DNA of 64,000 nt from an uncultured Luteimonas sp. Its GTDB lineage: Bacteria > Pseudomonadota > Gammaproteobacteria > Xanthomonadales > Xanthomonadaceae. The notes below the pieces were generated by a model that was given only the letters and a program-made list of their open reading frames with translations, was not told the origin of the DNA and made no database searches. The position numbers and the translations under genes are program-made. Position 1 is the first letter of the stretch; each line of letters starts with the position of its first letter. The stretch lies in contig CAKTDC010000013.1 in the NCBI GenBank assembly GCA_934541015.1, positions 1-64,000 of the forward strand. Direction: 5' to 3'. Shown here piece by piece: positions 38,748 to 49,537 of the stretch.

Positions 38748-39881
38748 TCACCCGCCCGCGCAGAACGCCTGGTAGTCGATATACCCCGGGAACTCACGCC
38801 CCGGCGCGCACAGCGGGCACTCGGGATCGGGCGGCAGCCGGGTTTCGCGGAAACGCATCGCCAGCGCGTCGAAATGCAGGATGCGGCCGGTCAGGGAGTC
38901 GCCCAGCCCCAGCAGCAGCTTGATCGCCTCGGTCGCCTGCAGCATGCCGATCACGCCCGGCAGCACGCCCAGCACGCCGGCCTCGCTGCAGTTGGGCGCC
39001 GCTTCCGGCGGCGGCGGTTCGGGGAACAGGCAGCGGTAGCACGGCACCACCCCGCGCCGGCGGCCAGCGTCGAACACGCCCACCTGGCCTTCGAAGCGGT
39101 GCACCGCGCCGTAGACCAGCGGCTTGCCCAGGCGCACGCAGGCATCGTTGAGCAGGTAGCGGACGGGGAAGTTGTCGCCACCGTCGATCACCAGGTCCAC
39201 GTCGTGCAGGGACTGCTCGACGTTGTCCGAAGTCAGCCGCTGCTGGACCGCGTCGATCGAAACCCGCGGATTGAGCGCGGACAGCCGCGATCGGGCCGAA
39301 GCGACCTTGGCCACGCCGACATCCGCATCCACGTGCAGGATCTGGCGCTGCAGGTTGCTGCGGTCGACCACGTCGTCATCGACGATCCGCAGCTGCCCGA
39401 TGCCGGCGGCGGCCAGGTAGAACGCGGCCGGCGAGCCCAGACCGCCCGCGCCGACCATCAGCACGCTGGCCGCCTCCAGCCGGCGCTGGCCGCGGCTGCC
39501 GATCTCGGGCAGGCCGAGGTGGCGCGCGTAGCGCTCGTGGAAATCGGTATCGACGCGCGCCTCGGGCCGCGTCACCGGCAGCCCTTCGGCCTGCCACATG
39601 GCGGTACCACCGCGCACCGACGACACCCGCCGGTAGCCTGCCCGCTGCAGCTGTTCGACCGCCAGCCGCGAGCGGCCGCCGGTCTGGCAGATCAGCAGGA
39701 CATCGGCCTCGCGGTCGGGCAGATACTCCATTGGCGCGGCCTCCAGCTCGGCGCGGGCAATCCCGCGCGCGCCTTCGGCCATGCCGAGCACGCGTTCGTG
39801 GTCCTCGCGCACGTCGACCAGGATGGCGCCCTGGGCCAGGCGCAGGTTGGCTTCGCGTGGGGTCAGTTCGGTCACAGGCAT
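38748..39881 (-). CDS. moeB: Rhodanese-MoeB/ThiF fusion (molybdopterin-synthase adenylyltransferase)
   Basis: A 377-residue fusion. Residues 1-105 are a rhodanese domain with Cys65 in LICQTGGRSR. Residues 115-377 are an E1-like adenylyltransferase (VLMVGAGGLGSPAAFYLAAAGIG, the catalytic R in NLQRQILH, zinc pairs CYRC and CPLC). It activates the C-terminal Gly of MoaD or ThiS-like carriers and may load sulfur itself. In the eukaryotic counterpart MOCS3 the rhodanese is C-terminal; here it is N-terminal. Start ATG 39881. It is followed upstream by moeA and mobA, forming a molybdenum-cofactor group. Confidence 0.92.
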   Translation of the reverse strand: MPVTELTPREANLRLAQGAILVDVREDHERVLGMAEGARGIARAELEAAPMEYLPDREADVLLICQTGGRSRLAVEQLQRAGYRRVSSVRGGTAMWQAEGLPVTRPEARVDTDFHERYARHLGLPEIGSRGQRRLEAASVLMVGAGGLGSPAAFYLAAAGIGQLRIVDDDVVDRSNLQRQILHVDADVGVAKVASARSRLSALNPRVSIDAVQQRLTSDNVEQSLHDVDLVIDGGDNFPVRYLLNDACVRLGKPLVYGAVHRFEGQVGVFDAGRRRGVVPCYRCLFPEPPPPEAAPNCSEAGVLGVLPGVIGMLQATEAIKLLLGLGDSLTGRILHFDALAMRFRETRLPPDPECPLCAPGREFPGYIDYQAFCAGG

Positions 39882-40016
39882 CCCGGGATTATCGCCGCCG
39901 CGGCTTGCACGGGTAGTGAACCCCGGCACAGGCGGCGCTCGCGGGCGCCGCACCGGTGCAGGTGCCTGTCACGGCGTCCCTCCCCGCAACAATTGTCCCC
40001 GGCACCATTTGCCGCA

Positions 40017-41255
40017 CTAATAGGGCACCACTTCCACCACGTCGCCGGCGGCGAAGTCGGCCAGGCCCTCGGGCAGGGCGATCAGGGCATCGGAATCGGC
40101 AGCGGCGCGCATGCGGTGGGAGCCGTCGGCGGGGTTGGGCTCCACCCACAGCTGGCCGTCGTCGCCAACCGAGAGCCGGCCGCGCAGGAATTCATGGCGC
40201 TGGTGGCGCTTGGCCCACGGTGCCGCCAGACGCGCGCGCCAGGCCGGCCGCGGCGCCCTGCCCTGCATGCCGTCGAGCAGCGGCCGGGCAAAGGCGAGGA
40301 AGGTGGCCAGCACCGAGACTGGATTGCCCGGCAGGCACAGCAGCAGCGCCGGGCCGAGGCTGCCGCCGTCGGCGAACAGCGCCGGCATACCCGGCTTCAT
40401 CCGCGATTTCCAGAAGTGCACGCGGCCACGCCGCTGCAGCAGCTCCGGCAGCAGGTCCTTCTCGCCGGCGGAGACGCCGCCGCAGGTGAGGATCAGATCG
40501 AAGGCCTCGGCGGCGTGGCGCAGCGCGGAGGTGATGCCGGCCATCTCGTCGGGCAGCGTCGGCAGCGCCACCGGCTCCAGGCCCTCCGCGCGCAGCAGGC
40601 CCATCAGCATGTCGCGGTTGGAGTTGTGGATCTGGCCAGGAAGCAGCGGCATCCCCGGCTCGACCAGTTCGTCGCCGCTGGCGAAGACCGCCACCGTCGG
40701 CCGCCTTGCCACCTCCAGCTCGGGCAGCCCCTGCGAGGCGGCCAGCGCGATCCGGGCCGGGGTGAGCACGTCGCCGGGGCGCAGCAGGCGCTCGCCGACG
40801 GCGGTGTCCTCGCCCATCCGGCGGACGTGCCGCCCCTTGTCGGGCGCGGTGAGGAACCGGACGCGATCGCCCGTCGCTTCGGTGTCCTCCTTCATCACCA
40901 CGGTATCGGCGCCGGCCGGCATCGGCGCGCCGGTGGTGATGCGGATGCACTGCCCGGCCGCCACCTCCAGGCCCAGCGCGCGACCTGCGAACTGCTCGCC
41001 GGCCAGCTGCAGGCCGGCCTCGCCCGCCGCTTCGAGATCGGCGTGGCGCAGGGCGAAACCGTCCATCGCGGCGTTGTCGAACGGCGGCTGGGCGAGCACC
41101 GCCACCACCTCCTGCGCCAGCACCATGCCGTGCGCGCGGGCGAGCGCCGTGCGCACCGCGGGCAGGCGGCGTGCCGCCGCGACCTCGCGCACGATGGCCT
41201 GCGCCCGGGTGAAGGCGATGCGGGTCGGGAAACCTGGCTGGTCTGCGCTGCTCAT
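40017..41255 (-). CDS. moeA: Molybdopterin molybdenumtransferase MoeA
   Basis: A 412-residue enzyme inserting molybdenum into adenylated molybdopterin. Conserved parts are the N-terminal PPFDNAAMDGFALRHADL, RITTGAPMPAGADTVVMKED, VAVFASGDELVEPG, NSNRDMLMGLL, and the catalytic loop ILTCGGVSAGEKDLLPE, then LCLPGNPVSVLATFL. ATG 41255 overlaps the mobA stop by 4 bases (ATGA). It belongs with moeB downstream (135-base gap) and mobA upstream. Confidence 0.96.
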   Translation of the reverse strand: MSSADQPGFPTRIAFTRAQAIVREVAAARRLPAVRTALARAHGMVLAQEVVAVLAQPPFDNAAMDGFALRHADLEAAGEAGLQLAGEQFAGRALGLEVAAGQCIRITTGAPMPAGADTVVMKEDTEATGDRVRFLTAPDKGRHVRRMGEDTAVGERLLRPGDVLTPARIALAASQGLPELEVARRPTVAVFASGDELVEPGMPLLPGQIHNSNRDMLMGLLRAEGLEPVALPTLPDEMAGITSALRHAAEAFDLILTCGGVSAGEKDLLPELLQRRGRVHFWKSRMKPGMPALFADGGSLGPALLLCLPGNPVSVLATFLAFARPLLDGMQGRAPRPAWRARLAAPWAKRHQRHEFLRGRLSVGDDGQLWVEPNPADGSHRMRAAADSDALIALPEGLADFAAGDVVEVVPY

Positions 41256-41857
41256 GACGGGTCGAAGCCGGCCGAAGCGAGGTCTTCGGGCGTGTTGAGG
41301 TTGCCGAAGCGTACCCCGGACAGCCGCAGCGGTGTCATGCCCAGCCCGGCCTGCAGCGCCTGCACCTGCAGCCTGCGCCCGTCGAGGGCGGCATCGGCGG
41401 CCGCGCGCAGCCGGTCCACGCGCCACAGTGCGACCAGCGGCTGCGGGCCGTCGTCGTCCTCGGCGAACGCGCCCGTGTCGCCCGCCACCGCGGCCAGGCT
41501 CTGCACCAGGCAGTCGTTGACGCCCACCAGGTCAACCGGCACGGTGAACAGCCACGGCGTGGTGCAGGCCCGGGCCAGCGCATCGAGCGCCGACATCGGC
41601 CCGGCGCCGGCGATCCGGTCCGGCACCGCCGCCAGGCCCTCGGCCGCCAGCCGCTCCCCGTCCCGGTTGCTGCTGACCAGGATCGCCGCGACCTCGGGTG
41701 CGAAGCGCCGCCGCCAGCGCAGCACCTGTGCTTCGCCGCCGCGCTGCAGCCAGGCCTTGTCGCGCCCGCCCAGGCGCGTGGCGCGGCCGCCGGCAATGAT
41801 GCCCAGGGTGATGTCGCCGGGTATGCCGATCGCCGCAGATGCCACGCCGCCGCTCAC
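41252..41857 (-). CDS. mobA: Molybdenum cofactor guanylyltransferase MobA
   Basis: A 201-residue GTP:molybdopterin guanylyltransferase producing the bis-MGD cofactor. It has the nucleotide signature [34 protein letters not shown], the metal Asp in [10 protein letters not shown], and the C-terminal [10 protein letters not shown]. The start is uncertain: GTG 41857 overlaps the der stop (GTGA), giving tight coupling, while GTG 41845 is 4 codons shorter. No ATG is present. It is coupled to moeA through ATGA. Confidence 0.9.
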   Translation of the reverse strand: MSGGVASAAIGIPGDITLGIIAGGRATRLGGRDKAWLQRGGEAQVLRWRRRFAPEVAAILVSSNRDGERLAAEGLAAVPDRIAGAGPMSALDALARACTTPWLFTVPVDLVGVNDCLVQSLAAVAGDTGAFAEDDDGPQPLVALWRVDRLRAAADAALDGRRLQVQALQAGLGMTPLRLSGVRFGNLNTPEDLASAGFDPS

Positions 41858-43254
41858 TTGCCGCGCTTGACGTGGCGGATCAGCCGCTTCTTCTTCGCGA
41901 TCTGGCGCTCGCTCAGTTCGTTCCTGCGGTCCTTGTACGGATTCTCGCCTTCCTTGAAGACCAGGCGCACCGGCGTGCCGACCAGCTTGAAGCGCTTGCG
42001 GAAGAAGTTCTCCAGATAGCGGCGGTAGCTGTCGGGCAGCGTGTGCAGGCGGCTGCCGTGGACCACGATCGTCGGCGGGTTCTCGCCGCCCGGATGGGCG
42101 AAGCGCAGCTTGGGCGCGTGGCCGCGGACCATGGGCGGCGGGTTGGACTCGCAGGCGATCTCCAGCGCACGGGTGACTTCCGAGGTGCCGAAGCGCCGGT
42201 TGGCGGAGGCGTGCGCGCGGTGCACCGCACGGAACAGCTCGCGCAGGCCCGAGCCGTGCATCGCGCTGATCCGCACGGCCTCGGCCCAGGGCACGAAGGC
42301 GAGCTTGCGCGACAGCAGGGCTTCGACCTGCTCGCGCTGGTAGCTGCTCAGGCCGTCCCATTTGTTGACCGCGACCACCAGCGCGCGCCCGGCGTCGAGC
42401 ACCGCGCCGAGCACGCTGGCGTCCTGGTCGGTCACGCCCTCGCTGGCGTCGAGCAGGATCACCGCCACCTGGCACTGCTCGATCGCCTGCAGGGTCTTGA
42501 TGATGGAGAACTTCTCCACCGCCTCGTCGACCTTCGACCTGCGGCGGATGCCGGCGGTATCGATCAGGCGGTACTTGCGGCCGTCGCGCTCCAGGTCCAC
42601 CGCGATCGAGTCACGGGTGGTGCCGGGGACATCGGACGCGATCATCCGCTCCTCGCCGAGGATCCGGTTGACCAGGGTCGACTTGCCGACGTTGGGGCGG
42701 CCGACGAAGGCGACGCGGATGCGCCCGGGATCGTCGTCCAGCACCTCGGCCTCGCCGTCCCCGGGCAGCCTGTCCAGGACCGCGTCGGCCAGGTCGTCGA
42801 TCCCCTGCCGGTGCGCCGAGGACACCGCGAACACGTCGGCGAAGCCGTAGCGGGAGAACTCGGCCATGGCCGCGCGCACATCGATGCCGTCGCTCTTGTT
42901 GATCACCAGGAAGGTGGGCCGGGAGGCCTTGCGCAGCCAGCGCAGGATCTCGTCGTCGAGCGCCGAAGGGCCCTCGCGGCCGTCGACCACGAACAGCACC
43001 AGATCCGCCTCCGCGGCGGCCGCACGCGACTGCCGCGCGGTTGCCCCGGCCAGCCCCTCCTCCGCCCCGGCGATGCCGCCGGTGTCCACCAGCACGAAGG
43101 GGTGGTCCTCGTCCAGCCTGCAGACGCCGTAGTTGCGGTCGCGGGTCACGCCCGGCTCGTCGTGCACCAGCGCGTCGCGGGTGCGGGTCAGGGCATTGAA
43201 CAGCGTCGACTTGCCGACATTGGGGCGGCCCACGAGGGCGACGGAAGGAAGCAT
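41854..43254 (-). CDS. der: Ribosome biogenesis GTPase Der (EngA)
   Basis: A 466-residue GTPase with two consecutive G domains: [12 protein letters not shown] (residue about 9) and DTGGI in the first, [12 protein letters not shown] and [10 protein letters not shown] in the second, each with NKSD/NKWD specificity motifs. The C-terminal KH-like domain ends in a basic tail. It assembles the 50S subunit. Start ATG 43254. Upstream bamB ends 247 bases away; the mobA start overlaps its stop. Confidence 0.98.
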   Translation of the reverse strand: MLPSVALVGRPNVGKSTLFNALTRTRDALVHDEPGVTRDRNYGVCRLDEDHPFVLVDTGGIAGAEEGLAGATARQSRAAAAEADLVLFVVDGREGPSALDDEILRWLRKASRPTFLVINKSDGIDVRAAMAEFSRYGFADVFAVSSAHRQGIDDLADAVLDRLPGDGEAEVLDDDPGRIRVAFVGRPNVGKSTLVNRILGEERMIASDVPGTTRDSIAVDLERDGRKYRLIDTAGIRRRSKVDEAVEKFSIIKTLQAIEQCQVAVILLDASEGVTDQDASVLGAVLDAGRALVVAVNKWDGLSSYQREQVEALLSRKLAFVPWAEAVRISAMHGSGLRELFRAVHRAHASANRRFGTSEVTRALEIACESNPPPMVRGHAPKLRFAHPGGENPPTIVVHGSRLHTLPDSYRRYLENFFRKRFKLVGTPVRLVFKEGENPYKDRRNELSERQIAKKKRLIRHVKRGK

Positions 43255-43500
43255 GGCGGGCAGTCGGTGTCGGCGGGCGCAGGCGGGATGGGGGTGGACG
43301 GGAATTCAGCGGCGCGGGATCGCGGCCGGTGGCGGAAAACCGCCACGCCGCAGGCCACGCGCCAGCGCAGCGTAACCCGCCATCGGCATGGACGCAGCGC
43401 CCGGACGGCGAAGCCCGCCTTCACGACGCCCGGTGAACCCAGGGAGCGCAGCCCGGGGTCGCTCCCGGACCGGCCGCTTCCCGATCCCGGCTCCCGGCGC

Positions 43501-44700
43501 CTACTGCACCCGCCAGGCGCTCAGGTCGCCGTCGACGTTCTGCACCAGCAGCACGCCGTCGGCCACGACCGGCGCCCCGCGGATCGCGGAACGGCCGGCG
43601 CGGTCACGTGCGGCCAGCGCGCCGTCGCTCAGGCGCAGCCAGTGCAGATAGCCGTCGTAGTCGCCGACCACCGCGAAATCTCCGTGCACCGCGACCGCGC
43701 CGGGCGAACGCCGGGCCAGCGCCGGCTGCTGCCACGCCGCCGTGCCGCTGCTGCGGTCGACGGCCCAGACCGATCCGGCCACGTCCGCCACCAGCACCTT
43801 GTCGATGGTGAGGCCGGGGCGGTTGGGACCACCGTGGTCGCTGATCCAGATGATGCGGCCGCTGGGGGCGTCGACCGCCAGCGTCTTGCCCTTGAAGCTG
43901 CTGGCATAGAGGATCGTGCCGTCGAGGACCGGGGTGCCGTCGACGTCGGCCATGCGGTCGAGCTCGGTGCGGCCATCAGGCTCGGCCACGGTCAGCTCCC
44001 ACAGCTGGCGGCCATCGGCCAGGCCCAGCGCGGTCACCGTGCCGTCGTCGTTGCCGACGAAGACGAAGCCCGGCCCCAGCGCCGCGGCGTCGTTGCCGCG
44101 CACCGTCAGCGACGGCAGTTCCTGCACCCAGAACCAGCGCCGCTCACCCGAATCGGCATCGAACGCGGTCAGGCGGCCATCGTTGGAGCGCACCAGCACG
44201 ATGCCCTGGCCGATGGTCGGCGGCGCGATCACCTCGCTGAGCACCCGGGCGCTCCAGCGCTCGGCGCCGGTGGCGGCGTCCAGCGCCAGCACCTCGCCCT
44301 TGAGCCCACCCACCACCACCAGGCCGTCGCCCACGCCGGGACCGCCGCTGATGGCGATATCGCTGTCGTGATGCCAGGCGCGCGAGCCGCTGTGCAGGTC
44401 CAGGGCATGGACGCCACCGGACAGCGCGGCGGCGAAGACGCGGCCGTCGGCGACCACGGGCGCCTGGCGCAGGCCCAGCCGGCCTTCGCCCTTGCCCACG
44501 CCGGCCGACCAGATCCGCGACACCGAGGCCGTGGGGGTGAAGTCGACCAGCTCCGCGGGCTCGGACGCCTTCTTGGCCGCCGACTTCTCGCCGCCGCCAA
44601 ACCAGCCCTTCATTGTCGAGCAGCCGCCCAGCGCGAGGGCGCAGCAGGCGGCGATGGCCAGGGTACGGGCCACCGCGAACGTCTTGCGTTGCCGGCGCAT
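43501..44700 (-). CDS. bamB: Outer-membrane assembly lipoprotein BamB
   Basis: A 399-residue beta-propeller lipoprotein of the BAM complex. It has a signal peptide and lipobox LALGGC (lipid Cys27) and eight PQQ-like repeats typical of BamB, with recurring motifs such as VYALDLHSG-type WHHDSDIAISGG, VLALDAATGAERW and LTAFDADSGERRW. Its ATG overlaps the yfgM stop by one base (TGATG). It lies in the usual yfgM-bamB-der order. The 246-base gap to der holds a GTGGCGG-AAAA-CCGCCAC hairpin (43329-43346). Confidence 0.96.
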   Translation of the reverse strand: MRRQRKTFAVARTLAIAACCALALGGCSTMKGWFGGGEKSAAKKASEPAELVDFTPTASVSRIWSAGVGKGEGRLGLRQAPVVADGRVFAAALSGGVHALDLHSGSRAWHHDSDIAISGGPGVGDGLVVVGGLKGEVLALDAATGAERWSARVLSEVIAPPTIGQGIVLVRSNDGRLTAFDADSGERRWFWVQELPSLTVRGNDAAALGPGFVFVGNDDGTVTALGLADGRQLWELTVAEPDGRTELDRMADVDGTPVLDGTILYASSFKGKTLAVDAPSGRIIWISDHGGPNRPGLTIDKVLVADVAGSVWAVDRSSGTAAWQQPALARRSPGAVAVHGDFAVVGDYDGYLHWLRLSDGALAARDRAGRSAIRGAPVVADGVLLVQNVDGDLSAWRVQ

Positions 44701-45335
44701 CAGGATTCCACCTCTTCGGCTTCCGGCGCGCCGCCGGCTTCGCCCAGCTTGAGTTCGACCAGCATCCGCTGCGGCGAGGCAACGTCCAGCTGGCGCAGCG
44801 CGGCCTGGTATTCGGTGGCCGCCTGTTCCGCCCGGCCCAGCGCGAAATGGGCGTCGCCGCGGGTCTCCCGCGACGCCGCATCGTCGGCGCCGGCGAGCAG
44901 GCCCAGCGCCTCCTCGGCCTTGCCGGTATCGATCAGCAGCCGCGCCAGGCGCTGGCGGACCACGGCGGCGAGGCCGGCGTCCTCGTCCTGGCTGGCCGCA
45001 CGCAGGGTGGCGATGGCGGCCTCGGACTCGCCGGCCTCGACCTGGGCCTTGGCCAGGTCCAGCGCCACCAGCCCGGCGTAGGCGCTGTCGGCCAGGGCCT
45101 GGGCCTGTTCCGCAGCCTGTTTCAGGTTGCCGGCGCCGATGCTCTCCTGCACCGCGCGGTAGCTGTCGCCGGTCGCGATGCGCTTGGCGTGGGCCTGCTC
45201 GGTCCACCATCTCCAGCCGAAGATGATGCACAGGCCGAGGACCAGCCCTCCGATCAGACCGGGCGCATTGCTGCGCAGCCAGTCGCGAACCCGTTCACCC
45301 TGTTCATGCTCGTCGAGCAGTTCGTCCAGCGCCAT
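44700..45335 (-). CDS. yfgM: YfgM family TPR chaperone-like protein
   Basis: A 211-residue protein with a cytoplasmic N-terminus (LDELLDEHEQGERVRDWLRS), one membrane helix (about 26-42, LIGGLVLGLCIIFGW) and a periplasmic tetratricopeptide domain (YAGLVALDLAKAQVEAGE, LRLARLLIDTGKAEEAL). YfgM works with the periplasmic PpiD and the Sec translocon. ATG 45335 starts the family pattern. It is one base from bamB by overlap. hisS, present in this run in E. coli, is missing here. Confidence 0.92.
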   Translation of the reverse strand: MALDELLDEHEQGERVRDWLRSNAPGLIGGLVLGLCIIFGWRWWTEQAHAKRIATGDSYRAVQESIGAGNLKQAAEQAQALADSAYAGLVALDLAKAQVEAGESEAAIATLRAASQDEDAGLAAVVRQRLARLLIDTGKAEEALGLLAGADDAASRETRGDAHFALGRAEQAATEYQAALRQLDVASPQRMLVELKLGEAGGAPEAEEVES

Positions 45336-45461
45336 GTATCGCCATTGCCATGCTGTCCCGGACGCGCGCACCGCGGTGCCGGCCGGGATCGTGGATCGGG
45401 CCTGTTGCCGCAGTGGATCAACAGGAATGTGGGTCGTCGCGCGGCCCTGCGCCCGCCGGCG

Positions 45462-46271
45462 CTACTGTTCGGCCGGGGCGAGCGAGCCGTCAGAGGATAC
45501 CGTAAAGCGCGCCACGTTCGCGCGCTGGAAGGCAGCCAGATCCTGAATGCGCCCGTGCTGCCGGACCTCCACGGCGCCGGCGTTTCCGAGCACCACGTGC
45601 CCGACCCTGCCGGCCTCGAACTCGCGCTGCTCGCCCGCCTTCATCAGCCCCTGCTCGATGCGCTCGCCGTCCGGGGCGCTGATCTCGACCCAGCTGTCCT
45701 GCCCGAAATGCAGGCTCAGCGCGGGCGCGGCGCGGACGCGCTCGGCCGCGCGCGGCGGCAGCGCGGTCATCGACGCCACCATCGGCCGCGGACGGGCCGG
45801 CGCCTGCTGCGGCTGCGGGTCGCCGCCGGCGACCGGGGTGTCGAGCGAGGCGGTGGTGGCGGTCCCGTCGAGATGGCTGCGGGTGGCCATCCACACCGGC
45901 ACCACGATCAGCGCGGTGATCACGATGTAGACCATCCGCCCCATCAGCTTCTCGGCCATGCGCTGGATCGGCGGCGTATAGGTGCGCGGCTGCAGCCGGC
46001 TGGGCTCCACCGCCACCCGCGCCGCGATGGGCACCGAGTCGTCGATCTGGACCTTGAGCAGGCGCGCGTAGCTGCGCAGCTGGCCGCGGATGTAGACCGG
46101 GGCGTCGAGACTGGCCCAGTCCTCCGCCTCCAGCGCCTCGATCACCCGCACCGGCATGCGCAGCCGGCGGGACACCTCGGGCACGTCCAGGCCCGCCTCG
46201 ATGCGGGCGCGCCGGAGGCGTTCGCCGATACCACTGTCGAAAAGATCGGGCGTATGCGTCGACGGCGTCAT
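45462..46271 (-). CDS. rodZ: RodZ-like cytoskeletal protein
   Basis: A 269-residue protein. An N-terminal helix-turn-helix domain (IGERLRRARIEAGLDVPEVSRRLRMPVRVIEALE, about 15-60) is followed by a basic juxtamembrane part, one membrane helix (about 113-131) and a Pro/Gln-rich periplasmic linker. A C-terminal DUF4115 beta domain (SLHFGQDSWVEISAPDGERI) ends it. RodZ links MreB to peptidoglycan synthesis and keeps the rod shape. Start ATG 46271 overlaps the pilW stop by four bases. Confidence 0.92.
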   Translation of the reverse strand: MTPSTHTPDLFDSGIGERLRRARIEAGLDVPEVSRRLRMPVRVIEALEAEDWASLDAPVYIRGQLRSYARLLKVQIDDSVPIAARVAVEPSRLQPRTYTPPIQRMAEKLMGRMVYIVITALIVVPVWMATRSHLDGTATTASLDTPVAGGDPQPQQAPARPRPMVASMTALPPRAAERVRAAPALSLHFGQDSWVEISAPDGERIEQGLMKAGEQREFEAGRVGHVVLGNAGAVEVRQHGRIQDLAAFQRANVARFTVSSDGSLAPAEQ

Positions 46272-47078
46272 GGTTGAACCAAAGTCCCCTGGTGGTCGGT
46301 GGCGGCCTGCGGGAACTCCTCCCGCAGCCGTCTGGAGTAGCGTTCCGCAGCGACGGCGTCGCCGAGGCTGGTTTCGATCCTGGAGGCGAGCAGCAGGGCC
46401 TCGGCGGTGGGGGGCGCCGCGGCGAGCCGGCGTTCGGAGAACGCACGCGCTTCCATGAACCGTCCGCTACGGTACATGTATTCGCTCAATCCGGCGAGAG
46501 CCGCGGTGCTTTCCGGCGCGAGCGTCAGCGCCGCGCGCAGGTAGGGCTCGACCCGGTCCATCTGCCCGGCCTGCATCGCGCAGGAGCCGGCATTGGCCAG
46601 CGCCGACACCCGCTGCCCGCCGTAATAGCCCGGTTCGGCCAAGGCCCGGTCGAACCAGGCCAGCGACTCGGCGCTGCGGCCGTTGCCGCACAGCCAGGCG
46701 CCGTAGTTGTTCAGCACCGGCCCGCTCGACGGGTCCAGCTCGGCGGCGCGCTGGTAGTGCCGCCCGGCCTCGGGCAGGCGCCCGTCCAGGCCGGCGATCA
46801 GGCCGAGCATGGTGTGGCCGTCGGCGAAGGAGCGGTCCTGCTTCACCGCGGCCCGGGCGTCGGCCTCGGCGGCATCGAGCTGGCCGGCCTGCAGCTTCTG
46901 CTCGGCGGTGGCCACCAGCCGGCGCGCGGCTTCGCGCTGCCTCGATTCGCGCGACTGGGAAAAGCTGTACTCCGGGGCCACCCGCTCCATGCCCTTGCGC
47001 TGGGCGCTGGGCTTGACGAAGGTGAGCCGCGAGCAGGCGCTGGACGCCACCACGATCGCCAGGACCAGCACCGACAGC

Positions 47079-47092
<14 letters not shown>
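46268..47092 (-). CDS. pilW: Type IV pilus biogenesis lipoprotein PilW/PilF
   Basis: A 274-residue lipoprotein: signal peptide with lipobox VASSAC (lipid Cys20), then about six TPR repeats ([33 protein letters not shown] and similar). PilW/PilF is the pilotin that carries the PilQ secretin to the outer membrane. Start ATG 47092 overlaps the rlmN stop by 14 bases, and its stop overlaps the rodZ start, so rlmN-pilW-rodZ is tightly coupled. Confidence 0.93.
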
Positions 47093-48233
<1,141 letters not shown>

Positions 48234-48252
48234 GGGCCTACATGGTTGTCCT

Positions 48253-48678
48253 TCAGCGCGCGAAGATCTCGGTACTGGCGAAGAAGTACGCGATCTCGAC
48301 CGCGGCCGTCTCCGGCGCATCCGAACCGTGCACCGCGTTGGCGTCGATCGAATCGGCGAAGTCGGCGCGGATCGTGCCCGGCGCCGCATCCTTGGGGTTG
48401 GTCGCGCCCATCAGCTCGCGGTTCTTCGCGATGGCGCCTTCGCCTTCGAGCACCTGGATCTGCACCGGGCCGCTGATCATGAACTCGACCAGCGCGTTGA
48501 AGAACGGGCGCTCGCGATGCACGGCGTAGAAGCCTTCGGCTTCCTTGCGCGAGAGATGCTTCATCTTCGAGGCGACGACCTTCAGGCCGCCCTTCTCGAA
48601 GCGCGAATAGATTTCGCCGATCACGTTCTTGGCGACCGCGTCGGGCTTGATGATCGAAAGGGTGCGCTCCAGCGCCAT
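48253..48678 (-). CDS. ndk: Nucleoside diphosphate kinase
   Basis: A 141-residue enzyme phosphorylating nucleoside diphosphates at ATP's expense. The phosphorylated His117 lies in [12 protein letters not shown], and the N-terminal [20 protein letters not shown] is canonical. ATG 48678 is the family start; the frame extends further but without homology. It heads the ndk-rlmN-pilW-rodZ run, with a hairpin just upstream that may shield it from readthrough. Confidence 0.98.
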   Translation of the reverse strand: MALERTLSIIKPDAVAKNVIGEIYSRFEKGGLKVVASKMKHLSRKEAEGFYAVHRERPFFNALVEFMISGPVQIQVLEGEGAIAKNRELMGATNPKDAAPGTIRADFADSIDANAVHGSDAPETAAVEIAYFFASTEIFAR

Positions 48679-48734
48679 TGGTAGAGTCTCCGGTGGAGGG
48701 CCGACAACCATGGCTGGCGGCCAGAGTAACATGG

Positions 48735-48761
48735 AAAAACCCGCGTGGGGACGCGGGTTTA
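48735..48761 (-). terminator. Intrinsic terminator-like hairpin between ndk and the TetR gene
   Basis: AACCCGCGT-CCCC-ACGCGGGTT followed by TTT on the minus strand: 9-base arms, 4-base loop and a run of five Ts. It would stop leftward transcription coming from the TetR side before ndk; the reverse orientation has only three Ts. Confidence 0.65.
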
Positions 48762-48855
48762 GCCGACATGGCTGCGGACAATTCTATCGCAGCACCCGGC
48801 GCCATTGCGAGCGCCGGCAGCGACGGATTGACCGCCGCCGCCGGCCGCCCTAGTA

Positions 48856-48873
48856 TTCAAACATCCGTTTGAA
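48856..48873. promoter_or_regulatory. PsrA-type operator before the TetR gene
   Basis: TTCAAAC-ATCC-GTTTGAA is a perfect inverted repeat with 7-base arms, ending 19 bases before the TetR start. It contains the (G/C)AAAC-N4-GTTT(G/C) core of PsrA-type regulators of fatty-acid oxidation, indicating autorepression. A degenerate half-site (TTTCAAAACAGATGGA) lies just before the downstream fad gene at about 49523-49538. Confidence 0.7.
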
Positions 48874-48892
48874 GGGTGCGTTGGGAGGCGCG

Positions 48893-49510
48893 ATGTCGAA
48901 CCACCAGTTCTCCACCAAGGACAGGATCCTCGGCGCCGCCGAAGAGCTCTTCGCCCAGTACGGTTTCGCCGGCACCTCGCTGCGCCAGGTGACCGGACGG
49001 GCCGACGTCAACATCGCCGCGGTCAACTACCACTTCGGCAGCAAGGAAAACCTGGTCAACGAGGTCTTCCGCCGGCGCATGGACGTGATGAGCGCGCAGC
49101 GCCTGTCACGCCTGCGCGACGCGCTCGACGCCGGCGACGACCGGCTCGAACCGGTCCTGGGCGCCTTCGTCGAGCCGGCGCTGGCCATGGCCCAGGACCG
49201 CCACGGCGGTGGCGCCTTCATCCGCGTGATCGCCCGCGCCTACGCCGAGAAGAACGACGGGCTGCGCAAATTCCTCTCCGACCAGTACGGCCACGTGCAG
49301 CGCGAGTTCGCCCGGGCCCTGGCCGGCTGCCTGCCGCACCTGGGCAAGGAAGAGCTGTACTGGCGCCTGGACTTCCTCGGCGGCGCGCTCACCTACGCCA
49401 TGGCCGATTTCGGCCTGATCAAGCGGCCGGCCGGCGTCAGCGAGGCAGCGCACCGCCAGCGCGCGGCCCAGGAGCTGATCCGCTTCGCCGCCGCCGGCTT
49501 CCGGGCCTGA
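48893..49510 (+). CDS. TetR-family regulator, PsrA/FadR-like
   Basis: A 205-residue TetR protein with an N-terminal DNA-binding domain RILGAAEELFAQYGFAGTSLRQVTGRADVNIAAVNYHFGSKENLVNEVF that closely matches PsrA. The C-terminal domain (about 80-205) is expected to bind long-chain acyl-CoA or fatty acid. It is followed at once by the two beta-oxidation genes, so it very probably represses them in the absence of fatty acids. ATG 48893 is supported by GGGAGG upstream; the longer frame starting 8 codons earlier has no ribosome site. Confidence 0.88.
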   Translation: MSNHQFSTKDRILGAAEELFAQYGFAGTSLRQVTGRADVNIAAVNYHFGSKENLVNEVFRRRMDVMSAQRLSRLRDALDAGDDRLEPVLGAFVEPALAMAQDRHGGGAFIRVIARAYAEKNDGLRKFLSDQYGHVQREFARALAGCLPHLGKEELYWRLDFLGGALTYAMADFGLIKRPAGVSEAAHRQRAAQELIRFAAAGFRA

Positions 49511-49537
49511 GGGCCACATCCCTTTCAAAACAGATGG

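Noticed and set aside
41839..45081. 1080-codon plus-strand open frame opposite der and bamB
   Set aside because: Shadow frame; the minus strand encodes complete, conserved proteins throughout.
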